Shown here: in pieces, positions 1 through 8,898 of the stretch | How positions within the stretch are numbered: position 1 is the first letter of the stretch | Layout of the letters: every line of letters begins with the position of its first letter | Source of the DNA: JAWPMV01 sp038527215 | Lineage (GTDB): Bacteria > Bacteroidota > Bacteroidia > J057 | NCBI GenBank assembly: GCA_038527215.1 | Contig: JBCBGC010000013.1 | Span: forward strand, 1-64,000 | DNA: 64,000 bases | Direction of reading: 5' to 3' | The notes under the pieces: generated by a model | Told to the model about the DNA's origin: nothing | Databases searched by the model: none | The model's input: the letters and a program-made list of their open reading frames with translations, nothing else | Position numbers and translations under genes: made by a program

Positions 1-2457
1 CGGGATGCCGGTATAAGTGTAGGTGATACAGTCATCAGAACAGATGCCACCGTTGTTGGCGTTGAAGTTGGCCGAAGGCTCGGGTACGACTTCGAAGGTA
101 ACGAAGACCGAGTCAGAGATACAGCCATCCCGAATCACCACCAGAGAGACGGTTTTTATGCCGGGGTTCTGGTAGGTAACGGTTGGCGGAATAGCTGCCT
201 GGCTTTGCGCCGGTAAGGCATCCGCCCCAAAATTCCAGAAATACGTATCTACATCATTATCTCCGGTATAGACAAAGCCGAAGCTGTTACCCCCTAAACA
301 CTGGTTCTGTACGGGAGCGATGCCTGCCTCAGGATCAGGGAGCACATTGATCACCTGCGAAGTGGCGGCAGAAATACAGCCGTTTTCTTCCACCTGCAGG
401 GTTACGGTTTTAGGTCCGGCCGTAGGCCAGGAAACCGTGTAAGGACCTACCCCTGTGCCGGTGGACTGCGCCCCAGCCCCAAAGTTCCAGGCATAGGCGG
501 CATTTTGTGCGGCATCTCCGGTATATACTACCTGAACAGAGTTTTCTACACAGACTTGCGAGGGTAAACTAAATGTTGAGGTAGGTACTTTAAAGACGTC
601 TACCGTCTGGGTAAATACCGGGCTGAGACAGCCTTTCTCCTCTACCTGAAGGCTGACAGTTTTCAAACCTGAAGTAGACCAGGAAACGTTATGAGGCCCT
701 TGGCCGACTGGGTTAGCGGGAGAACCGCCTCCCGAATCCCATAGATAATTAGCGGTTGGGCTAGCCGTTCCGGTATAGTTTAGAACGACAGAGGCATTGG
801 CACATACCTGCTGGGAGCTCACATTGAACAGCGCCGTAGGAATGGGATTAATAACAATCGTTTTGGTGATGGTTTGAGAAACACAAGGCCCTACCTGTAC
901 GGTAACCGAAACACTCTTAGGACCTGGGGTACTCCAACTCACCACATAAGGACCTGCTCCAGCACCGGAAACCACGGTAGAGTTGGCACCAAAGTTCCAA
1001 ATGTATTGAGCACCCGGAAGCTGGATTTGGGAAAAGGTAATGGTGGTAGGCGCGTCGACACACACCTCAGGGGCCATCCCGAAGTCGGCTAACGGCAGCG
1101 GGATAAAGTCCACGATGACGGTATCTTCATCTACACAACCATTATAATCCGTCCCTGTAACCACATAGTTAAAGGTTTGCAGGATGGTCGTCGTGAGCGC
1201 TACAGTAGTCTGAGAGGTATTCGTTGGGCCGTTGAGACCAATCTGCGGGGTCCACACATAGGTAACTCCAGAGTCAGGGGCGAGGCCGATAGTAGCCTGA
1301 TCACCCGAACAAAGCTGAACATCCGGACCCGCGTCGATTTCAAACTCATCCAGAATCACCATAACGGCGCTGTCTGGGAAACAACCCAGGTTGTCCACTT
1401 TCATCTGGATCGTTTCGGCTCCCTCGAGGATGCCGTCAGTCAGAACGGTTACCGGGACATTGATAGAATCCGCGCCTACTGGCATGATAACCGTTGCCGG
1501 AATCGTATAGTCTACGCCATTGGTAGCGGTACCAGTTAAGGTGTAGTTCACCGTAACAGGAACAGAATCAGGCAGAATGTTGTAGAGGGTGAAGAAGCCA
1601 TCTACACAGTTTTCTACCACTTCATTGCTATTCGGATTGTTATTGTTACGGGCAACAATCAAAGAATTGGAAGCTGAGCCACTACATTCCAGAGGTTCGA
1701 TGAATACGCCAGAGTCAAAGGCAAAGTCTCCTTCATCCGCCACCGCCAGTTTTAGGGTGTATTCCACACAGGGGGTTACGGTAGCCGTGGCCGTGAGAAC
1801 CACGGTATGACCATTATAGGTAATACCTGATGCACCTGTAGGGTTGTTAATGAAAGAAGCCGCATTGTTGCCCGCGTTGACATTTGAAATCGAGACAGGC
1901 TGGTTGTTCGGCAAAAGCGCAATGTTGGTATTCGGGGTGTAACCCGGCCCCGTAATGAATGCCCCAAAGACATCATCAAACTGTCCCACAAAAGTAGGAT
2001 ACTCATTTGAGCCAAAAACGTAGTCAAAACTCACCGTGGGACACTGCGCGATAAATTTGATGGTAACGGCACAGCGGTCGTTGGTAGGAAAGGGGTCAAA
2101 AGGTGTCCCCACCAACCCATCAAGATCAGGGTCCCCAGGCTGGTTGTTGGAAGTACCTGCCGCACCCCCGGGAAGGAAGTTGGCCAATGCCCCAGACGTC
2201 AGCACCAGGCCCGAATTAAGCCCTAAGGTGGTCAGGGAAGCATTGAAGCCACCCATCGCAGGCGATGGGGTGGCAAAGGTATCACAATTGATGGTGATGT
2301 CCGTAATGGATACACCTGCGCCTTCCAGGGCTTGTACATACTGTGAATAAGGTGAGCCGGTGGTCACCGTAACTTGTCCATGCAAATGCAGGCCAAAGAA
2401 AGCGAGCATCACCCATAGGAGGCTGCTCTTTAGCTTGCAGGGTAGAGGTAGTTTCAT
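1..2457 (-). CDS. Secreted choice-of-anchor L / PKD-repeat protein, C-terminus beyond window
   Basis: The reading frame is open from an ATG at 2457 down to base 1, giving 819 residues with no stop, so the protein continues past the left edge. Residues 1-28 form a signal peptide (basic start, hydrophobic core, ending HLHGQ). Residues about 30-235 match the choice-of-anchor L domain seen in Bacteroidota surface proteins (SITDITINCDTF, FDYVFGSNEYPTFVGQFDDVFGAF-type motifs). A Calx-beta-like segment follows at about 265-345 (TNGVDYTIPATVIMP, ILEGAETIQMKV). From about 350 on there are five to six PKD-like modules, each with a conserved Cys near its start and a YxWNFG-type core. Proteins of this build are usually exported by T9SS with a gliding-motility-type C-terminal domain, but that end is not visible here. 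The role is probably cell-surface adhesion; no ligand can be inferred. Confidence 0.85.
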   Translation of the reverse strand, partial: MKLPLPCKLKSSLLWVMLAFFGLHLHGQVTVTTGSPYSQYVQALEGAGVSITDITINCDTFATPSPAMGGFNASLTTLGLNSGLVLTSGALANFLPGGAAGTSNNQPGDPDLDGLVGTPFDPFPTNDRCAVTIKFIAQCPTVSFDYVFGSNEYPTFVGQFDDVFGAFITGPGYTPNTNIALLPNNQPVSISNVNAGNNAASFINNPTGASGITYNGHTVVLTATATVTPCVEYTLKLAVADEGDFAFDSGVFIEPLECSGSASNSLIVARNNNNPNSNEVVENCVDGFFTLYNILPDSVPVTVNYTLTGTATNGVDYTIPATVIMPVGADSINVPVTVLTDGILEGAETIQMKVDNLGCFPDSAVMVILDEFEIDAGPDVQLCSGDQATIGLAPDSGVTYVWTPQIGLNGPTNTSQTTVALTTTILQTFNYVVTGTDYNGCVDEDTVIVDFIPLPLADFGMAPEVCVDAPTTITFSQIQLPGAQYIWNFGANSTVVSGAGAGPYVVSWSTPGPKSVSVTVQVGPCVSQTITKTIVINPIPTALFNVSSQQVCANASVVLNYTGTASPTANYLWDSGGGSPANPVGQGPHNVSWSTSGLKTVSLQVEEKGCLSPVFTQTVDVFKVPTSTFSLPSQVCVENSVQVVYTGDAAQNAAYAWNFGAGAQSTGTGVGPYTVSWPTAGPKTVTLQVEENGCISAATSQVINVLPDPEAGIAPVQNQCLGGNSFGFVYTGDNDVDTYFWNFGADALPAQSQAAIPPTVTYQNPGIKTVSLVVIRDGCISDSVFVTFEVVPEPSANFNANNGGICSDDCITYTYTGIP

Positions 2458-2490
2458 AGTAAAGTAGTTTGGCCAAATTCTTACACGAGC

Positions 2491-2862
2491 TTATCCGCCC
2501 ACTTGCTTGAATTTATAGCCTAGCCGTGTTAATTCTCCTTTGATTTTTTCTATAAAATCTCCTTGAATGAGGATGATTTCATCTTTAACGGTTCCCCCGC
2601 ACCCACAAAAAGTCTTTAGGTGCTTTGCCAGTTGGGCGCGCTCCAACTCACTTCCGAGGAAGTTTTCGATGCGTGTAACTTGTTTGTTGCCTTTTAGGCG
2701 TTGGCGGGAAATCCGTAGGTTCTGCTGACGGGGTTCCAGGCTTTCTGCTTCTATCTCATCGTCATAGGTGTAATCATAATCCGGATCAGTGGAATAGACT
2801 ATGCCTTTTCTGCCTTTATTTCGCTTGCCCATGCTTCCTACGGGTTTTCGTAAAACTACCAT
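2491..2862 (-). CDS. SUI1/YciH-family translation initiation factor-like protein
   Basis: The protein has 123 residues. The C-terminal 75 residues match the SUI1/eIF1 fold as found in bacterial YciH: VTRIENFLGSE, then LKTFCGCGGTVKD, ILIQGDF, and GYKFKQVGG at the very end. The CGCGGTVK segment is the hallmark loop of the family. The N-terminal 45 residues are basic and acidic low-complexity sequence without a recognisable domain. The length is in the usual YciH range (about 105-125 residues). In Escherichia coli YciH affects initiation fidelity and is not essential; the role here is inferred from the family. It starts 151 bases upstream of the TamB gene's end on the same strand and probably forms its own unit. 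Confidence 0.88.
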   Translation of the reverse strand: MVVLRKPVGSMGKRNKGRKGIVYSTDPDYDYTYDDEIEAESLEPRQQNLRISRQRLKGNKQVTRIENFLGSELERAQLAKHLKTFCGCGGTVKDEIILIQGDFIEKIKGELTRLGYKFKQVGG

Positions 2863-3012
2863 AATTTTCCTGAAAATCCTTAAGCATGAGGGCCAAAATT
2901 TCTGGGATAGGGGCGGGTAAAAAGCGAGCCCTTTCTGGGCTTTTCCTAAGAAATTACCTTTTTAATTAAGGGAATTAAAAGGTTTTTGGAAAAAATACTT
3001 CGGGAAGAAAAG

Positions 3013-6000
3013 CTATTTCTTTTTGGAGAAAAGCTCCTTCATACTGTCAAAATCCTTCTTGAAAAAGATCCCAATCCCCGTCTCGTTGGTGTTGGTTTTG
3101 AGTTTGGAATCGAGGTTTTCCCGATTAAAAACCTCTAAGACCAGTTCTGAAGGACTGCTTTCCTGACGGGGTTCCAGGTTGGGATTGGGTAACAGTTTGA
3201 TGATGACGCTGAGGTTACCGATAGAAAAATTCTCAGTTTGACTGATCAGGTTCCCGTCTCGCTCGATGATCACCCGGTCATTGAACATCTTTGCGGATAC
3301 CAGGAGGTTCACGTCCTGGAAATTGGAGGTTCCTACATTGACACTCACTTTGTCATTGATGGCCTGGGAGAGCCAATAGTTTAGCTGGTTGCTCAGCAGC
3401 TCTGAAATACTGGTGGTTACGCCAATCCCCGCTACGTCCCCGCCTAGAAAACCGCCTACCGGAGCAAAACGGTTAAACATCATCAGGCTAAATACCTGCT
3501 TGTTCAATTCCTGCTCATCATATTGGATGGATTTGATATAGCTGGCCAGGTCCGAAATATTGTTCTGGTTGAGATTCGGTAATTCGATAGAAAGGGCAAT
3601 TTCAGGCTCTAACAGAGAGCCTTCCATATGCATCAGTACATTGACCGGGGCCCTCACGGGATTTTCTTCATTGAGCAATTCCCGGACATCCGCATAGAGG
3701 GGATATATGGCATCCAGTTTTAGGCGGGCATCATAGGGATCGCCGGTCCAGCTAATTTGCCCCCCTTCTTTTACTTCAAACTTTTTGTTGATAATGTTCT
3801 GAGAAGTAAACAGGTAGTTCCCCTGAGTGATAAAATAATCCCCAAACATGCTGAACTCACCCGCTTCGTTGATATTCAGCTGGATGGAGCCATTGCCCCT
3901 GCCTTCAATAATATCTCCCACCCGTTCATCGAAAATCAGGTCCACTTGCAGGTCTTCCGTCATGATGGCGGTAAGGTTCAGGTCAAAGCCCTTAAGCCCC
4001 GTTTCAATGGGCTTTCCTACCAGGGTTTCCTCCCCTTTAAAGCGAATAAAGTCGGGCTTGGCAAGATCACTGCCGTAGGTAATGGGGATTTTTAAATGGC
4101 TTTTGGGGCCTGGAGCTGCGATGGCCTGCACATTCAATTTATCCAGATCACCGGTAATGTAGCCGATCCCGTTAGAGGCATAAATCGTCCCGTAGAACAG
4201 ATCGTTTTCGCCCTTTTCGGTGTCCATGATCAGGAAGTTTTCCATGGAATCCAGCTGCAGGTCAAAGGTGAACTGTTCCAGTCCCTGGTGGTAGATATAC
4301 CCACGGAAATTGGCCGGTTGGCCATTTTTGTCCCTCAACTTAATCGAGGGAAAGCGAATGCGGTCGTTGTCAAATTCAATGGTGCCGCCAAAGGCGTATT
4401 CTGTTTTGAAATACTCCACCCCAAAACCCGCATCAGCAAAGTGTCCTTCCCCATTCACAATCAATTGGCGGGGATGTCCACGGATGGTAAACTGATCCAG
4501 TTCTACGCTTCCTTGAATATTGTACAGCTGGGTTTTGACAAAAGGGTAGCTGTAATTTAAGGGGAAGGGTGCGTTGGTAAATAGATCAAAGTGGATCGGG
4601 GCTACCGTATCGCGGAGATCATAAAATCCTACTACCCTTAAAGTGGTGTCCGGAGCGTCCCACAAAGAGGTTTTGAGCCTTACTTTCCCTTCCGATTGAT
4701 GCCATTTTACCCGGGCGATTAGATCACCATAAGCAAAATCATCCAGTTGAAAGGCTTCCAGTTCACTAAAGCTGGTGATTTCCGGATCGTTCAACAGGTT
4801 TTTTAGGGTGATAGAAGCGTGGATTTTTCCTTTGGGGACAAAAGAAAGCGGATATAAATCGTTGACCAGGGAGAGGCTGAAATCATTGATATAAATATCC
4901 AGCGTTTGAGTAGAATCCGGAGAGATCCAGCCATTGACCGCCATATATGCGGTATCGTTCATAAGCCCCAAATTCTGGAATTCCCACTCTTGGTTAGCAT
5001 AGATGATGGCATTTTCCTGCATCCCTATGCGATCTCCTTCCTGCACCCTGAGCTCGTCTCCTTGTATCTGAACAAAAGAAGTCCGGGGATTGAGGGTTGA
5101 AACGATGGAGCCGTCCGGCCGAAATTCTGAGCTGATCTGGAGCTGCAGGCGGTTGTTCTGGTTGGCCTGTTCGCCCAAAAGCGTACTTTCAAAAGTGTTT
5201 TCCAGGCCATCCAGGTCAAAGCGCAAGCCATTAAATTTGACTTTGTCCGCCAGGATCATGCTGTCCACCAACACCCCGCCTGCGACCGCCAGGGAATTGG
5301 TATTGGCCAGTTTGAGCAGCGTTAAATTTAGGGTCGGAGATTTGAACAAATACTCATCATATCTCAGGGAATCCTGCTCCCAGTTGATGGTGATTTGTTC
5401 GGTCAAACCAAACTGGAAATCTCCTTCAACTTTTCCCTGCTCCGCCAGGCTCACGGGCCAGCCCATAAAGGCAAACAAGCGATTGAGGCTGTCCTGATTG
5501 GCCAGGGTAAATCTGCCCGCGACCTCGGTGGTATCGATTTTTTTCTGCGCGTAGTAGGCCTGAATCAGGCTATCCTCATTGCTGAAGTATAACTGGCTTT
5601 CTTCGAATAAGGTCTGAACCAGTTCACTAGCTTTTCTCAAGGTGAATTTTCCGGTGAGATCCAGGTACACCAGATCACTACGGACAGATAGTTTTTTCTC
5701 ATCAAAAGCCGGTTGGCTCAGGTCTGCGTAAAGCTGGGGAACCTGCAGTTTTCGACCCTTCTCCGGGAGTTGGAGTTGGGTGTTTTGTAGGTCCATAAAG
5801 CCCCGTAAGCGTTCGAGGCTATCGCCTACCACCGAAAAATTTATCTCGGAACCCACTAGCAGGGGCTCCTCATAAAACCCATAGCGGGAAAGATCTATCT
5901 GAGAAACCGTCCCCTGTGCCGTGAATCGAGGCGGTTGGCTTTCCGGATTGAGGTCGAGCTTCAGGTTGGCCAGCCCGTTGAGATCTCGGGCGAATAAGCC

Positions 6001-7542
6001 GCCGGTAATTTTGGTGCGGTTAAACTTGAGGTCGGTGGTGAGGGTATCCACCCGATAGGTTTGATATTGGGAGGGACCCGCCTGGACAAAAAGGCTGCCG
6101 ACCAGATTTTCCCAACGTAAGCCCGTTCCGCCAAACACCGCATTGAAATTCAATCGAGGAGAAGGGATGATGTTCCCCAATCCCATATCTATGAAATCAA
6201 TTTCCCGCACGGCCAGGCTCCCGTTGAACTCGGGCTGAGGCAATGCTGGATCGAGATTTAAATCAAGATTAGCCACCAATTCCCCCTCATTATGGTGAGA
6301 GTTCAGTCCGACCCCAAAGTCCCGGTATTTTCCTTTGAAAGAACCGGTAAAGGGCAGGGTAGGGAGGGCCATTAAATTCTCTGACAGGCTCAGGGTGGGC
6401 ATTAAAGCTTGAAGATCAGGACTGGAAAAAAGCCCTTCCCGTACACTCACCATCAGTTCTGTCTGAGCAGGAACCAATACATCCAGGATGTGAGCATCGG
6501 CCAGGAACTTGGTTTGTTCCCCTACGCCTATGAGCAGGTTGGCCCCACGAAAGTCCTGAAGGGTGCCCACTAATTCCCCATTGAGGCTAAATTTTCCGCC
6601 TAGCTTCACGGGTAGCCGGGTGAGATATTCCAGGGTGGAAACGTGGATTTCGGATTGGTATACATTTAGGACAAACCGATCATCCAACTGGCGATCGAAA
6701 ACCCGTCCCAGGCTAGAAGAGGGAAAATCAATGTGGGCCTTAAGGAAGCTGGGACCAGCTTGCAAGTCCAGTTGCTCTACCCGAACCTCCCGGCTGTCCC
6801 CGGATAAGGAAGTCTGTACCGTATCACTGATGATTCTTCCGCTGAGGTGATTGATTTCCAGCCCGGAATAGGCCTCTTTGGTATAGAGTCGGCTTAGATC
6901 AATCTGGATTCTGCCCTGAGGTTCCACGGTCATACCCCCGTTGAGGGTAATATTGTCAAACTTCATGCGACTGAAATTGAGCCGCTTTACAAAAGCTGAA
7001 TCAATCGTGGAAGCGGTGGAGTCTGCATAGTGGAAGCTGCCGCCTTGCAACCTAAGGTCTGAAATATTGATGCGGATAGGGGTGCCACCGCCGCTTGCTT
7101 CGCGGGGGGAAAGCAGCGAATCCAGGAGAAATTGAAAGTTAAAGGTAGAATCCCGGGGGTTGCGATAGAGGCTGACCTCTGGTTCAATCAGTTGAATGGT
7201 CCCCACATGAAGTTCATGGACTCGCTCGGGATATAATACATATTGAAAAAGGGAGAAATCGAGGATATCCAGATGAAAGGCCTTAAAGTGGACCAGGGTC
7301 TGATCCTGGGCATCTGAGAGATGTAAATCCCGCAGTACCGCATAGGAAGGTAAACCGAAATCGACTTCTGATAGCGAGACTTCTGTACCCAGACGTTCTT
7401 CCAGGATTTGAGTGGTTTTACTAACCAGCCAGTTTTGCACGGTAGGCACGCGGATCAGGAGAAAAAGCGCCAATAGTAAGCCGGCCAGGCAGCCAGCCAG
7501 GATGAAAAAAAACTTACTGATCTTTCTCAGGCGTTGTTTCAA
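3013..7542 (-). CDS. Translocation and assembly module protein TamB family (DUF490 C-terminal domain)
   Basis: This is a 1509-residue protein with one N-terminal membrane anchor at about residues 12-32 (FFFILAGCLAGLLLALFLL), followed by a very long beta-rich periplasmic body of AsmA/TamB type. The last 300 residues fit the DUF490/TamB C-terminal domain (GSIQLNINEAGEFSMFGDY, GNYLFTSQNIINKKFEVKEGG, SWTGDPYDARLKLDAIY). TamB-like proteins bridge the inner and outer membranes and are linked to outer-membrane protein assembly and lipid transport. Divergent placement against tsaD, 208 bases apart, is a common Bacteroidota arrangement. The ATG at 7542 is directly followed by the basic residues and membrane helix expected for an anchored periplasmic protein, which supports this start. 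Confidence 0.9.
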   Translation of the reverse strand: MKQRLRKISKFFFILAGCLAGLLLALFLLIRVPTVQNWLVSKTTQILEERLGTEVSLSEVDFGLPSYAVLRDLHLSDAQDQTLVHFKAFHLDILDFSLFQYVLYPERVHELHVGTIQLIEPEVSLYRNPRDSTFNFQFLLDSLLSPREASGGGTPIRINISDLRLQGGSFHYADSTASTIDSAFVKRLNFSRMKFDNITLNGGMTVEPQGRIQIDLSRLYTKEAYSGLEINHLSGRIISDTVQTSLSGDSREVRVEQLDLQAGPSFLKAHIDFPSSSLGRVFDRQLDDRFVLNVYQSEIHVSTLEYLTRLPVKLGGKFSLNGELVGTLQDFRGANLLIGVGEQTKFLADAHILDVLVPAQTELMVSVREGLFSSPDLQALMPTLSLSENLMALPTLPFTGSFKGKYRDFGVGLNSHHNEGELVANLDLNLDPALPQPEFNGSLAVREIDFIDMGLGNIIPSPRLNFNAVFGGTGLRWENLVGSLFVQAGPSQYQTYRVDTLTTDLKFNRTKITGGLFARDLNGLANLKLDLNPESQPPRFTAQGTVSQIDLSRYGFYEEPLLVGSEINFSVVGDSLERLRGFMDLQNTQLQLPEKGRKLQVPQLYADLSQPAFDEKKLSVRSDLVYLDLTGKFTLRKASELVQTLFEESQLYFSNEDSLIQAYYAQKKIDTTEVAGRFTLANQDSLNRLFAFMGWPVSLAEQGKVEGDFQFGLTEQITINWEQDSLRYDEYLFKSPTLNLTLLKLANTNSLAVAGGVLVDSMILADKVKFNGLRFDLDGLENTFESTLLGEQANQNNRLQLQISSEFRPDGSIVSTLNPRTSFVQIQGDELRVQEGDRIGMQENAIIYANQEWEFQNLGLMNDTAYMAVNGWISPDSTQTLDIYINDFSLSLVNDLYPLSFVPKGKIHASITLKNLLNDPEITSFSELEAFQLDDFAYGDLIARVKWHQSEGKVRLKTSLWDAPDTTLRVVGFYDLRDTVAPIHFDLFTNAPFPLNYSYPFVKTQLYNIQGSVELDQFTIRGHPRQLIVNGEGHFADAGFGVEYFKTEYAFGGTIEFDNDRIRFPSIKLRDKNGQPANFRGYIYHQGLEQFTFDLQLDSMENFLIMDTEKGENDLFYGTIYASNGIGYITGDLDKLNVQAIAAPGPKSHLKIPITYGSDLAKPDFIRFKGEETLVGKPIETGLKGFDLNLTAIMTEDLQVDLIFDERVGDIIEGRGNGSIQLNINEAGEFSMFGDYFITQGNYLFTSQNIINKKFEVKEGGQISWTGDPYDARLKLDAIYPLYADVRELLNEENPVRAPVNVLMHMEGSLLEPEIALSIELPNLNQNNISDLASYIKSIQYDEQELNKQVFSLMMFNRFAPVGGFLGGDVAGIGVTTSISELLSNQLNYWLSQAINDKVSVNVGTSNFQDVNLLVSAKMFNDRVIIERDGNLISQTENFSIGNLSVIIKLLPNPNLEPRQESSPSELVLEVFNRENLDSKLKTNTNETGIGIFFKKDFDSMKELFSKKK

Positions 7543-7716
7543 TACCTCAAATCAAAGGGTCCAAAATAATACGTAAGTAGGGAAAGAAATCTGCCTTTTT
7601 GCTTCCAGAGCCTTACAAGAGACAAATATACAGGGAAAAAGCTGCCAGTAATAAGTAAAACGCTCAGCTATATCTCTTTATGCGTGAAAACCGGCAGGAA
7701 TGTTCTGCGAATATCC

Positions 7717-7724
7717 TAAATTTG
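7717..7724 (+). promoter_or_regulatory. Putative -7 promoter element for tsaD
   Basis: TAAATTTG fits the Bacteroidota primary sigma -7 consensus TAnnTTTG and lies 26 bases upstream of the chosen tsaD start. No convincing -33 TTTG was found. By-eye match only. Confidence 0.4.
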
Positions 7725-7750
7725 TGGCCCAATGTACATCCGTGTCGTTT

Positions 7751-8764
7751 ATGGCCAAATTGTTAGCGATAGAATCCTCCTGTGATGAGACCTCAGCTGC
7801 CGTCATGGCGGAAGGAGCATTGCGGTCCCATGTCATCAGTTCCCAATTGCAGCATGCGGAGTATGGGGGCGTGATCCCCGAGCTGGCTTCCCGGCTCCAC
7901 CAGCAACAGATTGTGCGCGTGGTGCAAAACGCCCTGGCTGACGCCGACTTGTCCCCACAGGACCTGGATGGCATTGCCGTTACCCTGGGGCCGGGTTTAT
8001 TGGGCGCGTTATTGGTTGGCACCTGTTTCGCCAAGAGCATGAGCATGGCCCTGAACATTCCCCTCATCGAGGTGAATCACATGCAAGCCCATGTCCTGGC
8101 CAATTTTATCCAGGAACCCAAACCCGCCTTCCCTTTTATCTGCCTGACAGTTTCCGGGGGACATACGCAGTTGGTGTTGGTGAAAGACTATCTGGACATG
8201 GAGGTGATTGGGGAATCCATTGATGATGCAGCGGGAGAGGCTTTTGACAAGGCGGCTAAGCTTATGGGCTTGCCCTATCCCGGAGGGCCGGAGATCGATA
8301 AATTGGCTAAGCAGGGGAGAAAAGACTTTTGGCGTTTTCCTACCCCAGACGTGGGACGCTTTTCTTTTAGCTTCAGTGGGCTCAAAACCGCGCTCCTTTA
8401 TATGATTCGGGATGGACAAAAAGCCAATCCTGAATTTTTGGCTACTCATACGGCGGATATCTGTGCCAGCTACCAGGAGCGGATCGTGCGGATTTTGTTG
8501 GACAAAATGGCTGATGCAGCCCGACATTATAAGGTCCGGCACCTCGCCATCGCCGGAGGGGTCAGCGCCAACAGCCAGTTGCGGGAGGAATTCCAGCAAA
8601 TGGGTGCACAGGAAGGTTGGGTAACCTATATCCCTGATTTTGCCTATTGCACCGACAATGCTGCCATGATTGCCATGGCGGGCCAACTGAAGTTTGAAGC
8701 CGGGCAATTTGCCCCGCTCACGGCTGTGCCCTTTACCCGGGGTTTTCACGGGGCATCTGGCTAA
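7751..8764 (+). CDS. tsaD: tRNA N6-adenosine threonylcarbamoyltransferase TsaD
   Basis: The protein has 337 residues, the standard TsaD length, counted from the ATG at 7751 (MAKLLAIESSCDETSAAV). An in-frame upstream ATG at 7700 would add 17 residues that the family lacks, so it was not used. TsaD transfers the threonylcarbamoyl group from TC-AMP to A37 of ANN-decoding tRNAs, with TsaB and TsaE. Visible family features are the N-terminal ESSCDETS, the metal-binding HMQAH histidines (HxxxH), SGGHTQLVLV, the nucleotide-binding GEAFDKAAKLMGLPYPGGP and GGVSANSQLR, and C-terminal CTDNAAMIAMAG. All key elements are intact, so an active enzyme is expected. It is transcribed divergently from the TamB-family gene. 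Confidence 0.97.
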   Translation: MAKLLAIESSCDETSAAVMAEGALRSHVISSQLQHAEYGGVIPELASRLHQQQIVRVVQNALADADLSPQDLDGIAVTLGPGLLGALLVGTCFAKSMSMALNIPLIEVNHMQAHVLANFIQEPKPAFPFICLTVSGGHTQLVLVKDYLDMEVIGESIDDAAGEAFDKAAKLMGLPYPGGPEIDKLAKQGRKDFWRFPTPDVGRFSFSFSGLKTALLYMIRDGQKANPEFLATHTADICASYQERIVRILLDKMADAARHYKVRHLAIAGGVSANSQLREEFQQMGAQEGWVTYIPDFAYCTDNAAMIAMAGQLKFEAGQFAPLTAVPFTRGFHGASG

Positions 8765-8898
8765 GCTCATGGGGTTGGAAGCAGAAAAGTGCCATGTCTT
8801 TCCTGCTAATTCTCCAATTTTGCAGGATTGACCGCAGGGAGATTGACCAATAGAACCTATCTAAGCGAAAGTTTGTCCCACTATCCATCTCAATCATT

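Noticed and set aside
8009..8770. 253-codon open frame on the minus strand
   Set aside because: It lies entirely antisense to tsaD, whose full-length motif-rich product is certain; the frame's residues show no domain.
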